From CAYSAD01 sp964428955 (GTDB lineage: Bacteria > Patescibacteriota > Saccharimonadia > Saccharimonadales > Saccharimonadaceae), in assembly GCA_964428955.1 (NCBI GenBank), contig CAYSAD010000004.1, positions 1 to 64,000 on the forward strand: DNA of 64,000 nt, written 5' to 3'. Of this stretch, positions 24,081 through 32,726 are shown in pieces. Below the pieces are notes generated by a model. That model saw only the letters and a program-made list of their open reading frames with translations. It did no database searches and was not told the DNA's origin. The translations under genes and the position numbers were made by a program. Numbering within the stretch: position 1 is the first letter of the stretch; every line of letters starts with the position of its first letter.

Positions 24081-24247
24081 TGGAACAGTCTTTTGTAATC
24101 GCCACGCTTCAACCGGACCGCGAAGCATACATCGCGAAGTTCCAAGAATTAGGAGAGTATGACCCAGAGGTTGAACTGCTCGATGGCAAGACTGTTCGCG
24201 AGCACCGTGAAGCGTTACTGGCCGGTAAAGCGCTTTCGTACGCATAA
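24080..24247 (+). CDS. 55-residue hypothetical ORF in nrd operon
   Basis: It starts in a TAATG overlap with the CEGCQ ORF and ends 19 nt before nrdB. The product has 55 residues, is acidic and without cysteine, begins MEQSFVIATLQPDREAYIAKF and ends ALLAGKALSYA. No family recognised. Tight coupling within the operon suggests a role with the reductase, for example stabilising or recruiting a subunit. Confidence 0.65.
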   Translation: MEQSFVIATLQPDREAYIAKFQELGEYDPEVELLDGKTVREHREALLAGKALSYA

Positions 24248-24266
24248 ATAGAAAGGGGTAAACGAT

Positions 24267-25259
24267 ATGGCAGGAATCTTAGGAACAGGAATTCAAGACG
24301 GACTTTTACTCAAACCAGTCCACTATCAGTGGGCGATGGACTTATATAATCAGGCGGTTGCTAACACTTGGTTTCCAAATGAAATCCAGCTCGGCCAAGA
24401 TTTGAGTGACTGGAAGAAAATGACTGACGAGGAACGCCACGCGTTGGAATTTCTGATGAGCTATTTCAACCCAAATGAGTTATTGGTAAACAAGGCCTTG
24501 GCATTTGGCGTCTATCCCTACGTCAACGCCGCTGAGTGTCACTTATACTTAGCCAAGCAAATGTGGGAAGAAGCCAATCACTGCATGAGTTTTGAGTATG
24601 TGTTGGAGACTTTCCCAATCGACCGTGACAAAGCCTACGCAGGCCACGTCGAAGTGCCAAGCATGGCCGCCAAAGAAGAGTTCGAGACCAAGTTCATCAA
24701 ACGTATGAGCGAGGATACGCTTGATATCACAACCACCGAAGGAAAGAAAGATTTTGTCCGCAACCTGATCGCGTATAACATTATTCTCGAGGGTATTTGG
24801 TTTTACTCGGGCTTCATGGTGGCGCTTAGTTTCCGTCAACGCAACCTTATGCGTAATTTCGGTAGTCTGATGGATTGGGTGATTCGTGATGAAAGTCTGC
24901 ACTTGAAATTCGGTATCAACTTGATCTTGACGACGTTGGAAGAAAATGAAGACTTGCAGACGGAGGAATTCGCTGCCGAGATCAAGCAAATGATTCTCGA
25001 CGCCGTTGAAATGGAAGAGGCCTACAACAATGACTTGCTACCAAAAGGTATCCTAGGTTTGAATGCCGACTACGTTAACCAATACGTAAAGTATCTGACC
25101 GACCGTCGCTTGGAAGAGCTTGGCTTTGAAGCCCACTACAAAGTCAGTAACCCAGCCAAATGGATGGCTGCCGCCAACGACACGCTGGAACTCGTTAACT
25201 TCTTTGAGAGTACCAACACGTCATACGAAGTCAACTCCGGTGCTAGCAAGAAAGATTAA
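24267..25259 (+). CDS. nrdB: Ribonucleotide reductase class I beta subunit, class Ic-like
   Basis: The 330-residue ferritin-like radical-generating subunit. Metal ligands can be read as Glu in NPNELLV, Glu and His in WEEANHCMSF, Glu in IILEGIWFY, and Glu and His in RDESLHLKFG. The residue four after the first His, normally the radical Tyr, is Phe, and the first ligand is Glu instead of Asp. Both changes match the class Ic enzyme of Chlamydia trachomatis with its Mn/Fe cofactor. SD AAAGGGG precedes the ATG. A terminator follows. Confidence 0.93.
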   Translation: MAGILGTGIQDGLLLKPVHYQWAMDLYNQAVANTWFPNEIQLGQDLSDWKKMTDEERHALEFLMSYFNPNELLVNKALAFGVYPYVNAAECHLYLAKQMWEEANHCMSFEYVLETFPIDRDKAYAGHVEVPSMAAKEEFETKFIKRMSEDTLDITTTEGKKDFVRNLIAYNIILEGIWFYSGFMVALSFRQRNLMRNFGSLMDWVIRDESLHLKFGINLILTTLEENEDLQTEEFAAEIKQMILDAVEMEEAYNNDLLPKGILGLNADYVNQYVKYLTDRRLEELGFEAHYKVSNPAKWMAAANDTLELVNFFESTNTSYEVNSGASKKD

Positions 25260-25275
25260 TAAGTAAACGCGTTCA

Positions 25276-25308
25276 AAAAGTGCGGTGGAAACAGGGCCGC
25301 ACTTTTTT
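25276..25308 (+). terminator. Terminator after nrdB
   Basis: AAAGTGCGG pairs with CCGCACTTT, followed by TTT, shortly after the nrdB stop. Confidence 0.8.
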
Positions 25309-25324
25309 GCACCAGAAAGATGTT

Positions 25325-25909
25325 ATGAAAACGGAAATCGAAGTTAAATTTTTGAATATCAATATCGACATGATGCGTGAGAAACTACAAAGCGTCGGTG
25401 CTACCTGTGAACAGCCGATGCGACTCATGAAGCGGGCACTGATTGAAACAGAGGACACTGCACGTCGGAATGGTTATTTGCGTATACGAGATGAAGGCAA
25501 TAAAGTATCATTGACCTATAAACAGTTCAATGAGAACTCTCTTACGGGTGCAAAAGAGCGAGAAGTTACGGTTAGTGATTTCGATGAAACAATTGAAATT
25601 TTCAAAGAACTCGCTCTTCACTACCACACCTTTCAAGAGTCAAAACGCGAAACCTGGCGCTACAATGAGGTAGAAGTAGTAATTGATGAATGGCCGTGGA
25701 TTAAACCGTATATTGAAATCGAAGGCGAGTCAGAACGTGCCGTCAAAACTGTAGCAGCCGAACTGGGTTTTGACTGGACTGACGCTGTGTTTGGCTCGGT
25801 TGATGTTATATATGAGCGTGAATATCCCAAACTTACGAATCGCGGCGTAATCGATATCAAAGAAGTACGTTTTGGTGATCCAGTACCGAAGGAATTCTTG
25901 GGAAAATAG
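25325..25909 (+). CDS. CYTH-domain protein
   Basis: The 194-residue CYTH (class IV adenylate cyclase / thiamine triphosphatase) protein has an N-terminal EIEVKF (ExExK metal/phosphate motif), then YLRIRDEGNKVSLTYK, KEREVTV, ETWRYNEVEVVIDEWPWIKPYIEIEGES and a C-terminal YEREYPKL. Such tunnel-fold enzymes hydrolyse or cyclise triphosphates; which substrate is unknown. ATG 25325 is chosen because it begins the KTEIEVKF strand. The stop lies 1 nt before the mntH start. Confidence 0.85.
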   Translation: MKTEIEVKFLNINIDMMREKLQSVGATCEQPMRLMKRALIETEDTARRNGYLRIRDEGNKVSLTYKQFNENSLTGAKEREVTVSDFDETIEIFKELALHYHTFQESKRETWRYNEVEVVIDEWPWIKPYIEIEGESERAVKTVAAELGFDWTDAVFGSVDVIYEREYPKLTNRGVIDIKEVRFGDPVPKEFLGK

Positions 25910-25910
25910 T

Positions 25911-27128
25911 ATGGTTCGCAAAGCTCGGCGCGCTGCTACATTACTTGGTCCGGCGTTTGTCGCGGCTGTAGCGTATGTTGATCCGGGCAATTTCGCGGCG
26001 AATTTCAGTGCCGGGGCCGGTTATGGCTACATGTTACTGTGGGTGTTGGTGCTGGCGAATCTAATGGCGATGCTGGTGCAGTATTTGTCGGCTAAAATCG
26101 GCGTAGTGACGGGGCAGAGTTTACCTGAGGTCGTTGCCACGAAGCTTGGCCGCAAAGCGCGGATTATGTACTGGATTCAGGCCGAACTGGTTGCGGCGGC
26201 TTGTGATTTGGCTGAAGTCATCGGGGGTGCGATCGCGTTAAAATTATTGTTCAACGTACCACTAGTAGCCGGCGGCGTTATTACCGGATTGGTATCACTG
26301 CTCCTGCTTGCGACGTACAGCCGGCAAGGTCAAAAGTTTTATGAGCGGATTATCGTCGGTCTACTGATAATTATCCCGATTGGCTTTATCGTCGGTCTCG
26401 TCATGCATCCACCTGAGGCAGCGCCATTGCTCGGTGGCCTCATGCCGAAGCTACAGGGGACGGACACGATTCTATTGGCCGTCGCCATGCTTGGTGCGAC
26501 CATCATGCCGCATGTGGTCTATTTGCACTCGGCTTTGAGTCGTGATCGACACGGCCACGTTAAAAACACGGTGAAATTGAAAGAAGTGTTACGTACCACG
26601 AAGATCGATGTCGGTATCGCGATGGTACTGGCTGGTAGCGTCAATATTGCCATGCTCGTGTTGGCGGCTTCGGTGCTTCAAGGGGATGCGTCGGCCGAGT
26701 CGCTCGAAGGGATTTTTAACTCGCTTGGTACAGTGATTGCGCCGCTTGTTGCGTGGTTGTTCGCGTTAGGGCTGCTGGTGTCGGGCTTTGCCTCGACGGC
26801 TGTCGGGACGCAGGCCGGTGAGGTGATCATGGCAGGGTTACTAAAACGACGCGTTTCACCGTTAATTCGCCGTACTGTGGTTATTATTCCGTCGATTATT
26901 CTGCTCGCAGTATCAGTCGATCCGACGAAGGCATTGATTATCTCCCAAGTTGCACTGAGTTTTGGTATTCCGTTCGCCCTGATGCCACTCGCCATGGTGA
27001 CATCGAGTAAGAAGATTATGGGCGAAGCCGTGAACGGTAGGATCATAAAGGGTTTGATCGTTACTATAACTGCAGGTGTCGTCGGGCTCAACCTCGTGCT
27101 TATCGGATTGATCGTCACTAGCCTTTAA
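25911..27128 (+). CDS. mntH: Nramp-type Mn2+/divalent metal transporter
   Basis: The 405-residue, roughly 11-TM protein has the two metal-site motifs: DPGN in AYVDPGNFAANFS (helix 1) and MPH in LGATIMPHVVYLHSAL (helix 6). It imports Mn2+ (and perhaps Fe2+) with protons. It follows the CYTH gene and the class Ic-like RNR operon, whose small subunit may need Mn. The longer frame from 25872 overlaps CYTH and is unlikely. Confidence 0.93.
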   Translation: MVRKARRAATLLGPAFVAAVAYVDPGNFAANFSAGAGYGYMLLWVLVLANLMAMLVQYLSAKIGVVTGQSLPEVVATKLGRKARIMYWIQAELVAAACDLAEVIGGAIALKLLFNVPLVAGGVITGLVSLLLLATYSRQGQKFYERIIVGLLIIIPIGFIVGLVMHPPEAAPLLGGLMPKLQGTDTILLAVAMLGATIMPHVVYLHSALSRDRHGHVKNTVKLKEVLRTTKIDVGIAMVLAGSVNIAMLVLAASVLQGDASAESLEGIFNSLGTVIAPLVAWLFALGLLVSGFASTAVGTQAGEVIMAGLLKRRVSPLIRRTVVIIPSIILLAVSVDPTKALIISQVALSFGIPFALMPLAMVTSSKKIMGEAVNGRIIKGLIVTITAGVVGLNLVLIGLIVTSL

Positions 27129-27170
27129 TACTATATAAACTATAGCAACAGAGGTGTATACTGGTAATAT

Positions 27171-28454
27171 ATGAAAACAAAATTAGTTATTTTTGGTATC
27201 ACTGGTGATTTGAGTCGGCGTAAATTACTACCTGCGCTCCAGAGGATCATTGCAACTGGTGATTTCAACGATGTGTCAATCATTGGCGTGTCGAGGCACG
27301 AGGTAAGTATAGATGATTTACTCGATACCGCACTAGGGAATAATGAACTGTCAGATCGAATTTCGGTGTTTTCGATGGATTTGACTCAACTTGGTGATTA
27401 CGGAAAATTGCGCGAATATATCAATTTGCAGGATGATGAACAGTTGCTGGTTTATCTCTCCGTCCCACCGACGGCGTCGGCTCAGATCGTTGGCTTCATG
27501 GGGCAGGCAGGACTTAATTCGAAGAACACTAAGATCTTATTCGAAAAGCCATTCGGCATGGATCTTACATCTGCGCAAGAGGAGATTGCACAAACAGCAC
27601 GATATTACGATGAGGATCAAATATATCGGATTGACCATTTTTTGGCGAAAGGAATGGCACAGAATATCGTTGCATTTCGGGCGAGTAATGCGATTTTTGG
27701 CCATTTGTGGCACGCGCAGGCGATTTCACGCATCGAAGTGATCGCTAGCGAGGAAATCGGCATCGAAGGTCGCGTGCAGTTTTATGAACAAACGGGTGCA
27801 CTACGTGATATCGTACAGGGACACCTTATGCAATTATTGGCGCTGACACTACTCGATGTACCAGCGGAGCTTGATTGGAATAAATTACCGGAATTGCGCA
27901 TGGCTGCGCTTGCCCAGATCCAGCCGGCTCGCCCTGAATTGGTCGTCCGTGCTCAATATGAAAGTTACGAACGCGAGGTTGCCAATCTCGACAGTAAAAC
28001 CGAGACGTTCGTATCGTTACAGTTATTTTCACAAGCAGAACGTTGGAAACATGTTCCGCTTATTTTGACGACTGGCAAGGCCCTGGATCAAAAAATGACA
28101 GAGGTAAGGATTCATTTCAAAAAGTATTCAGATTCGCAGACGAATTGTCTAGTGTTAGGTATTCAGCCTAATGAGGGAATTGAGATCGAACTCTTTACCA
28201 AGAAACCGGGCTACGATCATCAACTGGAGCGCCAGCAACTTGATTTTGAATATCCGGCCGATGCGCAGTTACCCGATGCCTACGAGCAAGTCTTGATCGA
28301 TGCGATGCGTTCGCGAAAAAGTCTATTTACGGGAAGCGACGAAGTGTTGCGTAGCTGGGAGATTTTGAAGCCAGTCCAGGACGATTGGAATATGGATAAT
28401 CGACCCCTAAAAACATATCCAAACGGCGCGACAATCGAACAAGTACTCGGCTAG
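27171..28454 (+). CDS. zwf: Glucose-6-phosphate 1-dehydrogenase
   Basis: The 427-residue enzyme catalyses the first step of the oxidative pentose phosphate pathway, making NADPH. Seen are the nucleotide-binding FGITGDLSRRKLLPAL, EKPFG and the substrate motif RIDHFLAK (family RIDHYLGK), with the catalytic His retained. It is shorter than the usual 480-500 residues. TATACT ends 8 nt before the ATG (leaderless). It is convergent with gnd, with 8 nt between. Confidence 0.93.
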   Translation: MKTKLVIFGITGDLSRRKLLPALQRIIATGDFNDVSIIGVSRHEVSIDDLLDTALGNNELSDRISVFSMDLTQLGDYGKLREYINLQDDEQLLVYLSVPPTASAQIVGFMGQAGLNSKNTKILFEKPFGMDLTSAQEEIAQTARYYDEDQIYRIDHFLAKGMAQNIVAFRASNAIFGHLWHAQAISRIEVIASEEIGIEGRVQFYEQTGALRDIVQGHLMQLLALTLLDVPAELDWNKLPELRMAALAQIQPARPELVVRAQYESYEREVANLDSKTETFVSLQLFSQAERWKHVPLILTTGKALDQKMTEVRIHFKKYSDSQTNCLVLGIQPNEGIEIELFTKKPGYDHQLERQQLDFEYPADAQLPDAYEQVLIDAMRSRKSLFTGSDEVLRSWEILKPVQDDWNMDNRPLKTYPNGATIEQVLG

Positions 28455-28462
28455 GACGAGTA

Positions 28463-29371
28463 CTATTGTTGTCCGTCGATGTTGTGTCCGCCGAACTTAT
28501 TGCGCATAGCGGCGAGTAATTTTGTGGCAAAATTAATGTCGCCTTTTTGCGAAGCAAGTCGTACATCGAACGACGCTTGGATAGCGGGCATAGGAATGCC
28601 TAGTTTGTCGGCGGTTTCAAGCGTCCATCTGGCCTCACCGGATTCGGCGACCACGCCGCTGATACTATCAAGCGTTGGGTTTTCGTGCAGTGCTTGGCGG
28701 GTGAGGTCGTTGAGCCACGAGGTAACGACGCTGCTTTCTTGCCAAACGTCGCCGGCTTTTGCTAGGTCGATATCGCTATAAGGGCCTTCCTTGAGCATGC
28801 GATAGCCTTCGGCAAGCGATTCCATCATGCCGTATTCGATGGCGTTATGGACCATTTTTACATAATGCCCTGAACCGTTAGCGCTAAAAAAAGCGTGCCC
28901 GCCGCGTGGTTTTGCAAGTGTATCGAGCGCTGGAATAAGAGTTTGATAAGCTGCCGGATTACCGCCGACCATCATCGAGAAACCATTTTCCATACCCCAG
29001 ACACCACCACTAGTACCAATATCAAGCAGAGTTGAACCGGCCGCGGTGACTTTATCAGCACGGGCTTGGTCCTCGCGGTAGTCGCTATTACCACCATCAA
29101 TAACGATGCTTCCTTTTGGAAGTACGGCGAGCCAATCGTCAAGGTCTGCATCGATAGCCGCCGCCGGTATCATGATCCATAAAACGACCGGCTCTGTGTC
29201 AAAGGCAGTAATGACATCTTCTTTTGTGTATGCTGGCGTGGCGCCATAGCCAGCAGCTTCATCAACACTTGGCCGACTGCGGTTATGGGCGATAACTTTG
29301 TGGCCGTCGGCGATTAATTTTTGAGCGATTTGACTGCCCATGCGGCCAAGACCGGTGATAGCAATTTTCAT
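28463..29371 (-). CDS. gnd: 6-phosphogluconate dehydrogenase, short (GntZ/YqeC-type)
   Basis: A 302-residue decarboxylating 6-phosphogluconate dehydrogenase giving ribulose-5-P. The Rossmann motif is GLGRMGSQIAQKL, with HNRS after strand 2, IVIDGGNSDYRED, GTSGGVWGMENG, and catalytic Lys and His-Asn in HYVKMVHNAIEYGMM. At about 300 residues it belongs to the short form lacking the second helical repeat. The ATG overlaps the pgl stop as ATGA, so pgl and gnd form one operon. Confidence 0.94.
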   Translation of the reverse strand: MKIAITGLGRMGSQIAQKLIADGHKVIAHNRSRPSVDEAAGYGATPAYTKEDVITAFDTEPVVLWIMIPAAAIDADLDDWLAVLPKGSIVIDGGNSDYREDQARADKVTAAGSTLLDIGTSGGVWGMENGFSMMVGGNPAAYQTLIPALDTLAKPRGGHAFFSANGSGHYVKMVHNAIEYGMMESLAEGYRMLKEGPYSDIDLAKAGDVWQESSVVTSWLNDLTRQALHENPTLDSISGVVAESGEARWTLETADKLGIPMPAIQASFDVRLASQKGDINFATKLLAAMRNKFGGHNIDGQQ

Positions 29372-30051
29372 AGAATTTCCTCCAGTGAATTAGTTGTATA
29401 TAGGGTTGAGTGACCGATAGTTTTTAACACTTGCGCGGGCTGATCATTGAGTGATCTGTCAGTTGCTAGTAGCTCTTCAAGTATAGCTTGCTTGTCGTCA
29501 CCTGACGCTTGGATGATGGCCTCGTCCAGTCTCGCGATGGCTCGCACGGTTATGGTGAGGCGAGTGAAGTCGGCAGCTTCAAAACTACAGGCAAACTGCT
29601 GACTGGTGACGGCAGGGGAATGTGGTTTTATACCGGCCGTATGGCCGTCATTGCCGGTGCCAAATATCCCGAGCTTATAATTGGCCTTCTCAAAAGCTTG
29701 TTCGAGCCAGGCGTTGAATTGTTCTGTTGTGCCGACCAGGCTGTCGCCGACGAGTGGTCGATAGACATGGGCGCCATTCAGGTGAAAGCCAGCTTCAAGC
29801 AACTGGTGCCAATTTTCGTTTGGATGATCGATTGGGCCGTAGCGTTCGTCAGTGAGTGTGACGTAGAGGTTACTGAGATCAATATCAGCTAGCTGCTTAG
29901 CTGCTTCGATGGCGATGCGGAGGCTCGATCCACCCGATAGCAGCCACAAAACTGTCTTGTCAGCTTTCAAGCTGGATTTTAATTGCCGAGCGGTCGCAGT
30001 GGCAGCCTCATCGATGGGATTAGGAGTAGTGATGACATGTATATTTTCCAT
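29368..30051 (-). CDS. pgl: 6-phosphogluconolactonase
   Basis: The 227-residue NagB/SugarP-isomerase-fold lactonase hydrolyses 6-phosphogluconolactone. Seen are VLWLLSGGSSLRIAIE, VTLTDERYGPIDHPNENW, FGTGNDGHTAGIKPHS and a C-terminal TIGHSTLY. It completes the oxidative pentose phosphate triplet with zwf and gnd. TATAAG lies 8 nt before the ATG on the minus strand. Confidence 0.93.
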   Translation of the reverse strand: MENIHVITTPNPIDEAATATARQLKSSLKADKTVLWLLSGGSSLRIAIEAAKQLADIDLSNLYVTLTDERYGPIDHPNENWHQLLEAGFHLNGAHVYRPLVGDSLVGTTEQFNAWLEQAFEKANYKLGIFGTGNDGHTAGIKPHSPAVTSQQFACSFEAADFTRLTITVRAIARLDEAIIQASGDDKQAILEELLATDRSLNDQPAQVLKTIGHSTLYTTNSLEEIL

Positions 30052-30219
30052 TACTATATCTTATATAGTAGCACAAACTGCTCCTGCTTGGTATCTAACA
30101 GAGGAACAACCAAGGATTTACTCGTTGCCTAGCTCAAGCAGACCCATGCAAGACAACTATATTTAGCGTAGTGAAAATACTACAACGTCTATATATAGCG
30201 CATCGGTGACAGGCGGTGC

Positions 30220-30252
30220 TATAATGAAATCCCATGGAGGTGACAGACTAAC
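30220..30252 (+). promoter_or_regulatory. pyrG promoter and leaderless 5-codon upstream ORF
   Basis: Extended -10 TGCTATAAT (TATAAT 30220-30225) is followed 8 nt later by ATG 30234, opening the mini-ORF MEVTD with TAA at 30249-30251. The pyrG ATG starts 1 nt further on. The SD GGAGGTGA lies inside the mini-ORF, so ribosomes reading it would cross the pyrG SD. Confidence 0.55.
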
Positions 30253-31839
30253 ATGGGACAAAAACAGAAATATATATTCGTAACTGGGGGTGTACTCTCG
30301 GGGGTAGGAAAAGGAATTACTGCGGCCAGCATCGGTGCTGTATTGCAGGCCAAAGGCGTATCCGTTTCCATTCAAAAATGTGACCCGTATCTCAATGTAG
30401 ATGCGGGTTTACTTAATCCCGCTGAACACGGTGAGTGTTTTGTGACAAAAGATGGAGCCGAGACTGACCTCGACTTGGGTCACTATGAACGTTTTCTCGA
30501 TATTGAACTAACGCAAAAAAACGCCACGCTGTCCGGCCGGTTATTACAGAATTTGATCCTTGATGAGCGATCTGGTCAATTCGGTGGCAAAACTGTCCAG
30601 TTAGTACCGCACCTGACCAATGCTATTCAGGATGCTATTAAAGAAGCGGCTGGCACGAGCGAGGTTCATATCGTCGAGATTGGTGGCACGGTTGGCGACT
30701 ACGAAGGTTTGAGCTTTATAGAAGCTATTCGCGAGTTTGGTCAGCGTGTCGGGCGAGAGAATTGTTTGTATGTTCACGTTGTATATGTGCCATTCATTGG
30801 CACTAGTAAAGAATTCAAGACCAAGCCAGCCCAGAATGCCATGCAAGATTTACGTGGCTTTGGTATTTTTCCTGACGCAGTCGTGGTACGAACCGAACAA
30901 CCAGCGCCAAAAAGTGTTTCACGCAAAATCAGTTTGTTATCTGGGGTACCGGAGGATTACGTGGTCGATATGCCGAATGTCGATACGGTTTACCGTATTC
31001 CGCCGCAAATCGCTACATCGCCACTACATAACCTACTCGCGACCTTTACGAGTAATGACACTAAGCCAGATTTGGCCAAATGGCAAGCGCTTGTAGACGT
31101 ACAAAGCAGTAAGCCCGAAAAAACCGTGACGGTCGGACTGGTCGCCAAGTATATGGACAATGAAGATACGTACATTTCGGTACTTGAAGCTTTGAAAGCC
31201 GCCGCCTGGCACGAGAATACTGGGCTTGATATCCGCTGGATCAATGCTGAAACAGCTACCAGTGAGGACTTTGAAATGGTCGACGCGCTCGTCGTACCGG
31301 GTGGCTTTGGCGAACGTGGCGTCGAGGGCAAGATTGCCGCGGCAATCTTTGCGCTTGAACATAAGAAACCGTATCTTGGACTGTGTCTGGGACTTCAAGT
31401 TGCGGTTATCGCGTCAGCTCGGCGCGCCGGGCTGACGGACGCCAACAGTACGGAATTTGACTCGACCACGAAGCACGACACGATTTACATCATGAAGGGC
31501 CAGGAAGGTAAGGAATCGACCGGTGGTACGTTACGGCTCGGTAATTATCCAGCAAAACTAACGGCTGGCTCACAGGTAGCGGCCGTCTACGGAACGACGA
31601 AAGTTGTAGAGCGGCATCGGCATCGTTATGAAGTGAATCAAAAGTTTATTCGTGAAATCGAAGCTGGTGGTTTGAAGGTTTCTGGTACGTCGCCAGATGG
31701 TTTGTTGGTGGAATTCGTTGAAGCGGTGGACCATCCGTACTTCGTGGCTACCCAAGCGCACCCCGAATTCAAAAGCCGACCATTTAACGCTCACCCACTA
31801 TTCGTCGGACTAATACGCACAATCATTCCTGGCAAATAA
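30253..31839 (+). CDS. pyrG: CTP synthase
   Basis: The 528-residue enzyme aminates UTP to CTP using glutamine. The synthetase domain shows YIFVTGGVLSGVGKGITAAS, KCDPYLNVDAG and EVHIVEIGGTVGDYE. The glutaminase domain shows VPGGFGERG, the nucleophile in YLGLCLGLQ, and the His-Glu pair in TQAHPEFKSRP. Length is typical. SD GGAGGTGA precedes the ATG by 10 nt. Confidence 0.98.
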   Translation: MGQKQKYIFVTGGVLSGVGKGITAASIGAVLQAKGVSVSIQKCDPYLNVDAGLLNPAEHGECFVTKDGAETDLDLGHYERFLDIELTQKNATLSGRLLQNLILDERSGQFGGKTVQLVPHLTNAIQDAIKEAAGTSEVHIVEIGGTVGDYEGLSFIEAIREFGQRVGRENCLYVHVVYVPFIGTSKEFKTKPAQNAMQDLRGFGIFPDAVVVRTEQPAPKSVSRKISLLSGVPEDYVVDMPNVDTVYRIPPQIATSPLHNLLATFTSNDTKPDLAKWQALVDVQSSKPEKTVTVGLVAKYMDNEDTYISVLEALKAAAWHENTGLDIRWINAETATSEDFEMVDALVVPGGFGERGVEGKIAAAIFALEHKKPYLGLCLGLQVAVIASARRAGLTDANSTEFDSTTKHDTIYIMKGQEGKESTGGTLRLGNYPAKLTAGSQVAAVYGTTKVVERHRHRYEVNQKFIREIEAGGLKVSGTSPDGLLVEFVEAVDHPYFVATQAHPEFKSRPFNAHPLFVGLIRTIIPGK

Positions 31840-31881
31840 GTCTCTTTTGCATCTGCGCGCCACTTGTGGATTTCAACACAA

Positions 31882-32460
31882 CTATAGTTTAACGTAGTAG
31901 TTCATGCCGTAGTGAGTGCCCCATTTACCAGTGTCTACCGTAAAATCTTCGATAGTTCCTGCGTCACATAGCGCATCAACTTCCGCATCTATGCGTGGTT
32001 TTGTCTCTAAGTGTGCAAACAAGTAAGTAACCGGTTTCCCGTCTTTCGTACAGCTCGCTTTCATATATGCCGTGACGGGCGTCCCGTTCCAGGAACCGCA
32101 TTTTCCACCGGAGTCGTATAGGCAGCCAGACGGATCGGTGAATGTACCGGGTTTTAGAATGCCATCAGCCTGAAGGCTTGAAATAATAGAAAGAGGGTAT
32201 GAGCCGATGACAGCATTCAACCAGCCGTTACCGTTACCGTTTACTCCGTAACCGCTGCCGTGTTGAATGTAATTATGATGATCAAGATTGTACAAATTAA
32301 GAGCGCCTGCTATTTGCGATAGGTCATTTTGGCGAACGGCATCCCGTGTTTTTGCCTGGACGCCACTATAAACAACGAGAGTAATCATTGCCAAGATGGC
32401 AATCACGACAATAACAATTAACAGTTCAACGATAGTGAAACCGCTTCTGCTTTTCTTCAT
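31882..32460 (-). CDS. Type IV pilin-like protein
   Basis: The 192-residue protein begins MKKSRSG/FTIVELLIVIVVIAILA, a class III prepilin signal with Glu5. The globular part holds several cysteines (GCLYDSGGKCGSW; ASCTKDG; DALCDAG), likely disulfide-forming, and is Gly/Asn-rich early on. The N-terminus is almost identical to the pilin at 811, so both should use one assembly machine not in this window. TATACT ends 7 nt before the ATG (leaderless). Confidence 0.88.
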   Translation of the reverse strand: MKKSRSGFTIVELLIVIVVIAILAMITLVVYSGVQAKTRDAVRQNDLSQIAGALNLYNLDHHNYIQHGSGYGVNGNGNGWLNAVIGSYPLSIISSLQADGILKPGTFTDPSGCLYDSGGKCGSWNGTPVTAYMKASCTKDGKPVTYLFAHLETKPRIDAEVDALCDAGTIEDFTVDTGKWGTHYGMNYYVKL

Positions 32461-32552
32461 ATGTAGTAGTATAGACTATCTAACGAAATAATTGGCTGTA
32501 GCGTACGATTGACGACTGATAAATACGAGTGGTATTCTGAGAAAAATATACT

Positions 32553-32702
32553 ATGAATCACGATAATCTTGATCCAGTCACTACGAATTCTGACGATGCC
32601 AGCGTGTTAAGAGTGCTGCTCCATACGATTAACGGTATTAGTCTGGTGGCTGGTGGTGTGCTGGAGTTGGTGCCGGTCGAGGACGACACTGACGAATTGT
32701 AG
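32553..32702 (+). CDS. Possible small acidic protein
   Basis: A 49-residue ORF (MNHDNLDPVTTNSDDASVL..., ending VEDDTDEL) between the pilin promoter and argS. TATACT touches the ATG directly, which is too close for a leaderless start, and no SD is clear. Codon use is unremarkable. No homologue recognised. Confidence 0.35.
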   Translation: MNHDNLDPVTTNSDDASVLRVLLHTINGISLVAGGVLELVPVEDDTDEL

Positions 32703-32726
32703 CTGGTAGCCTGGTATACTAAAATT

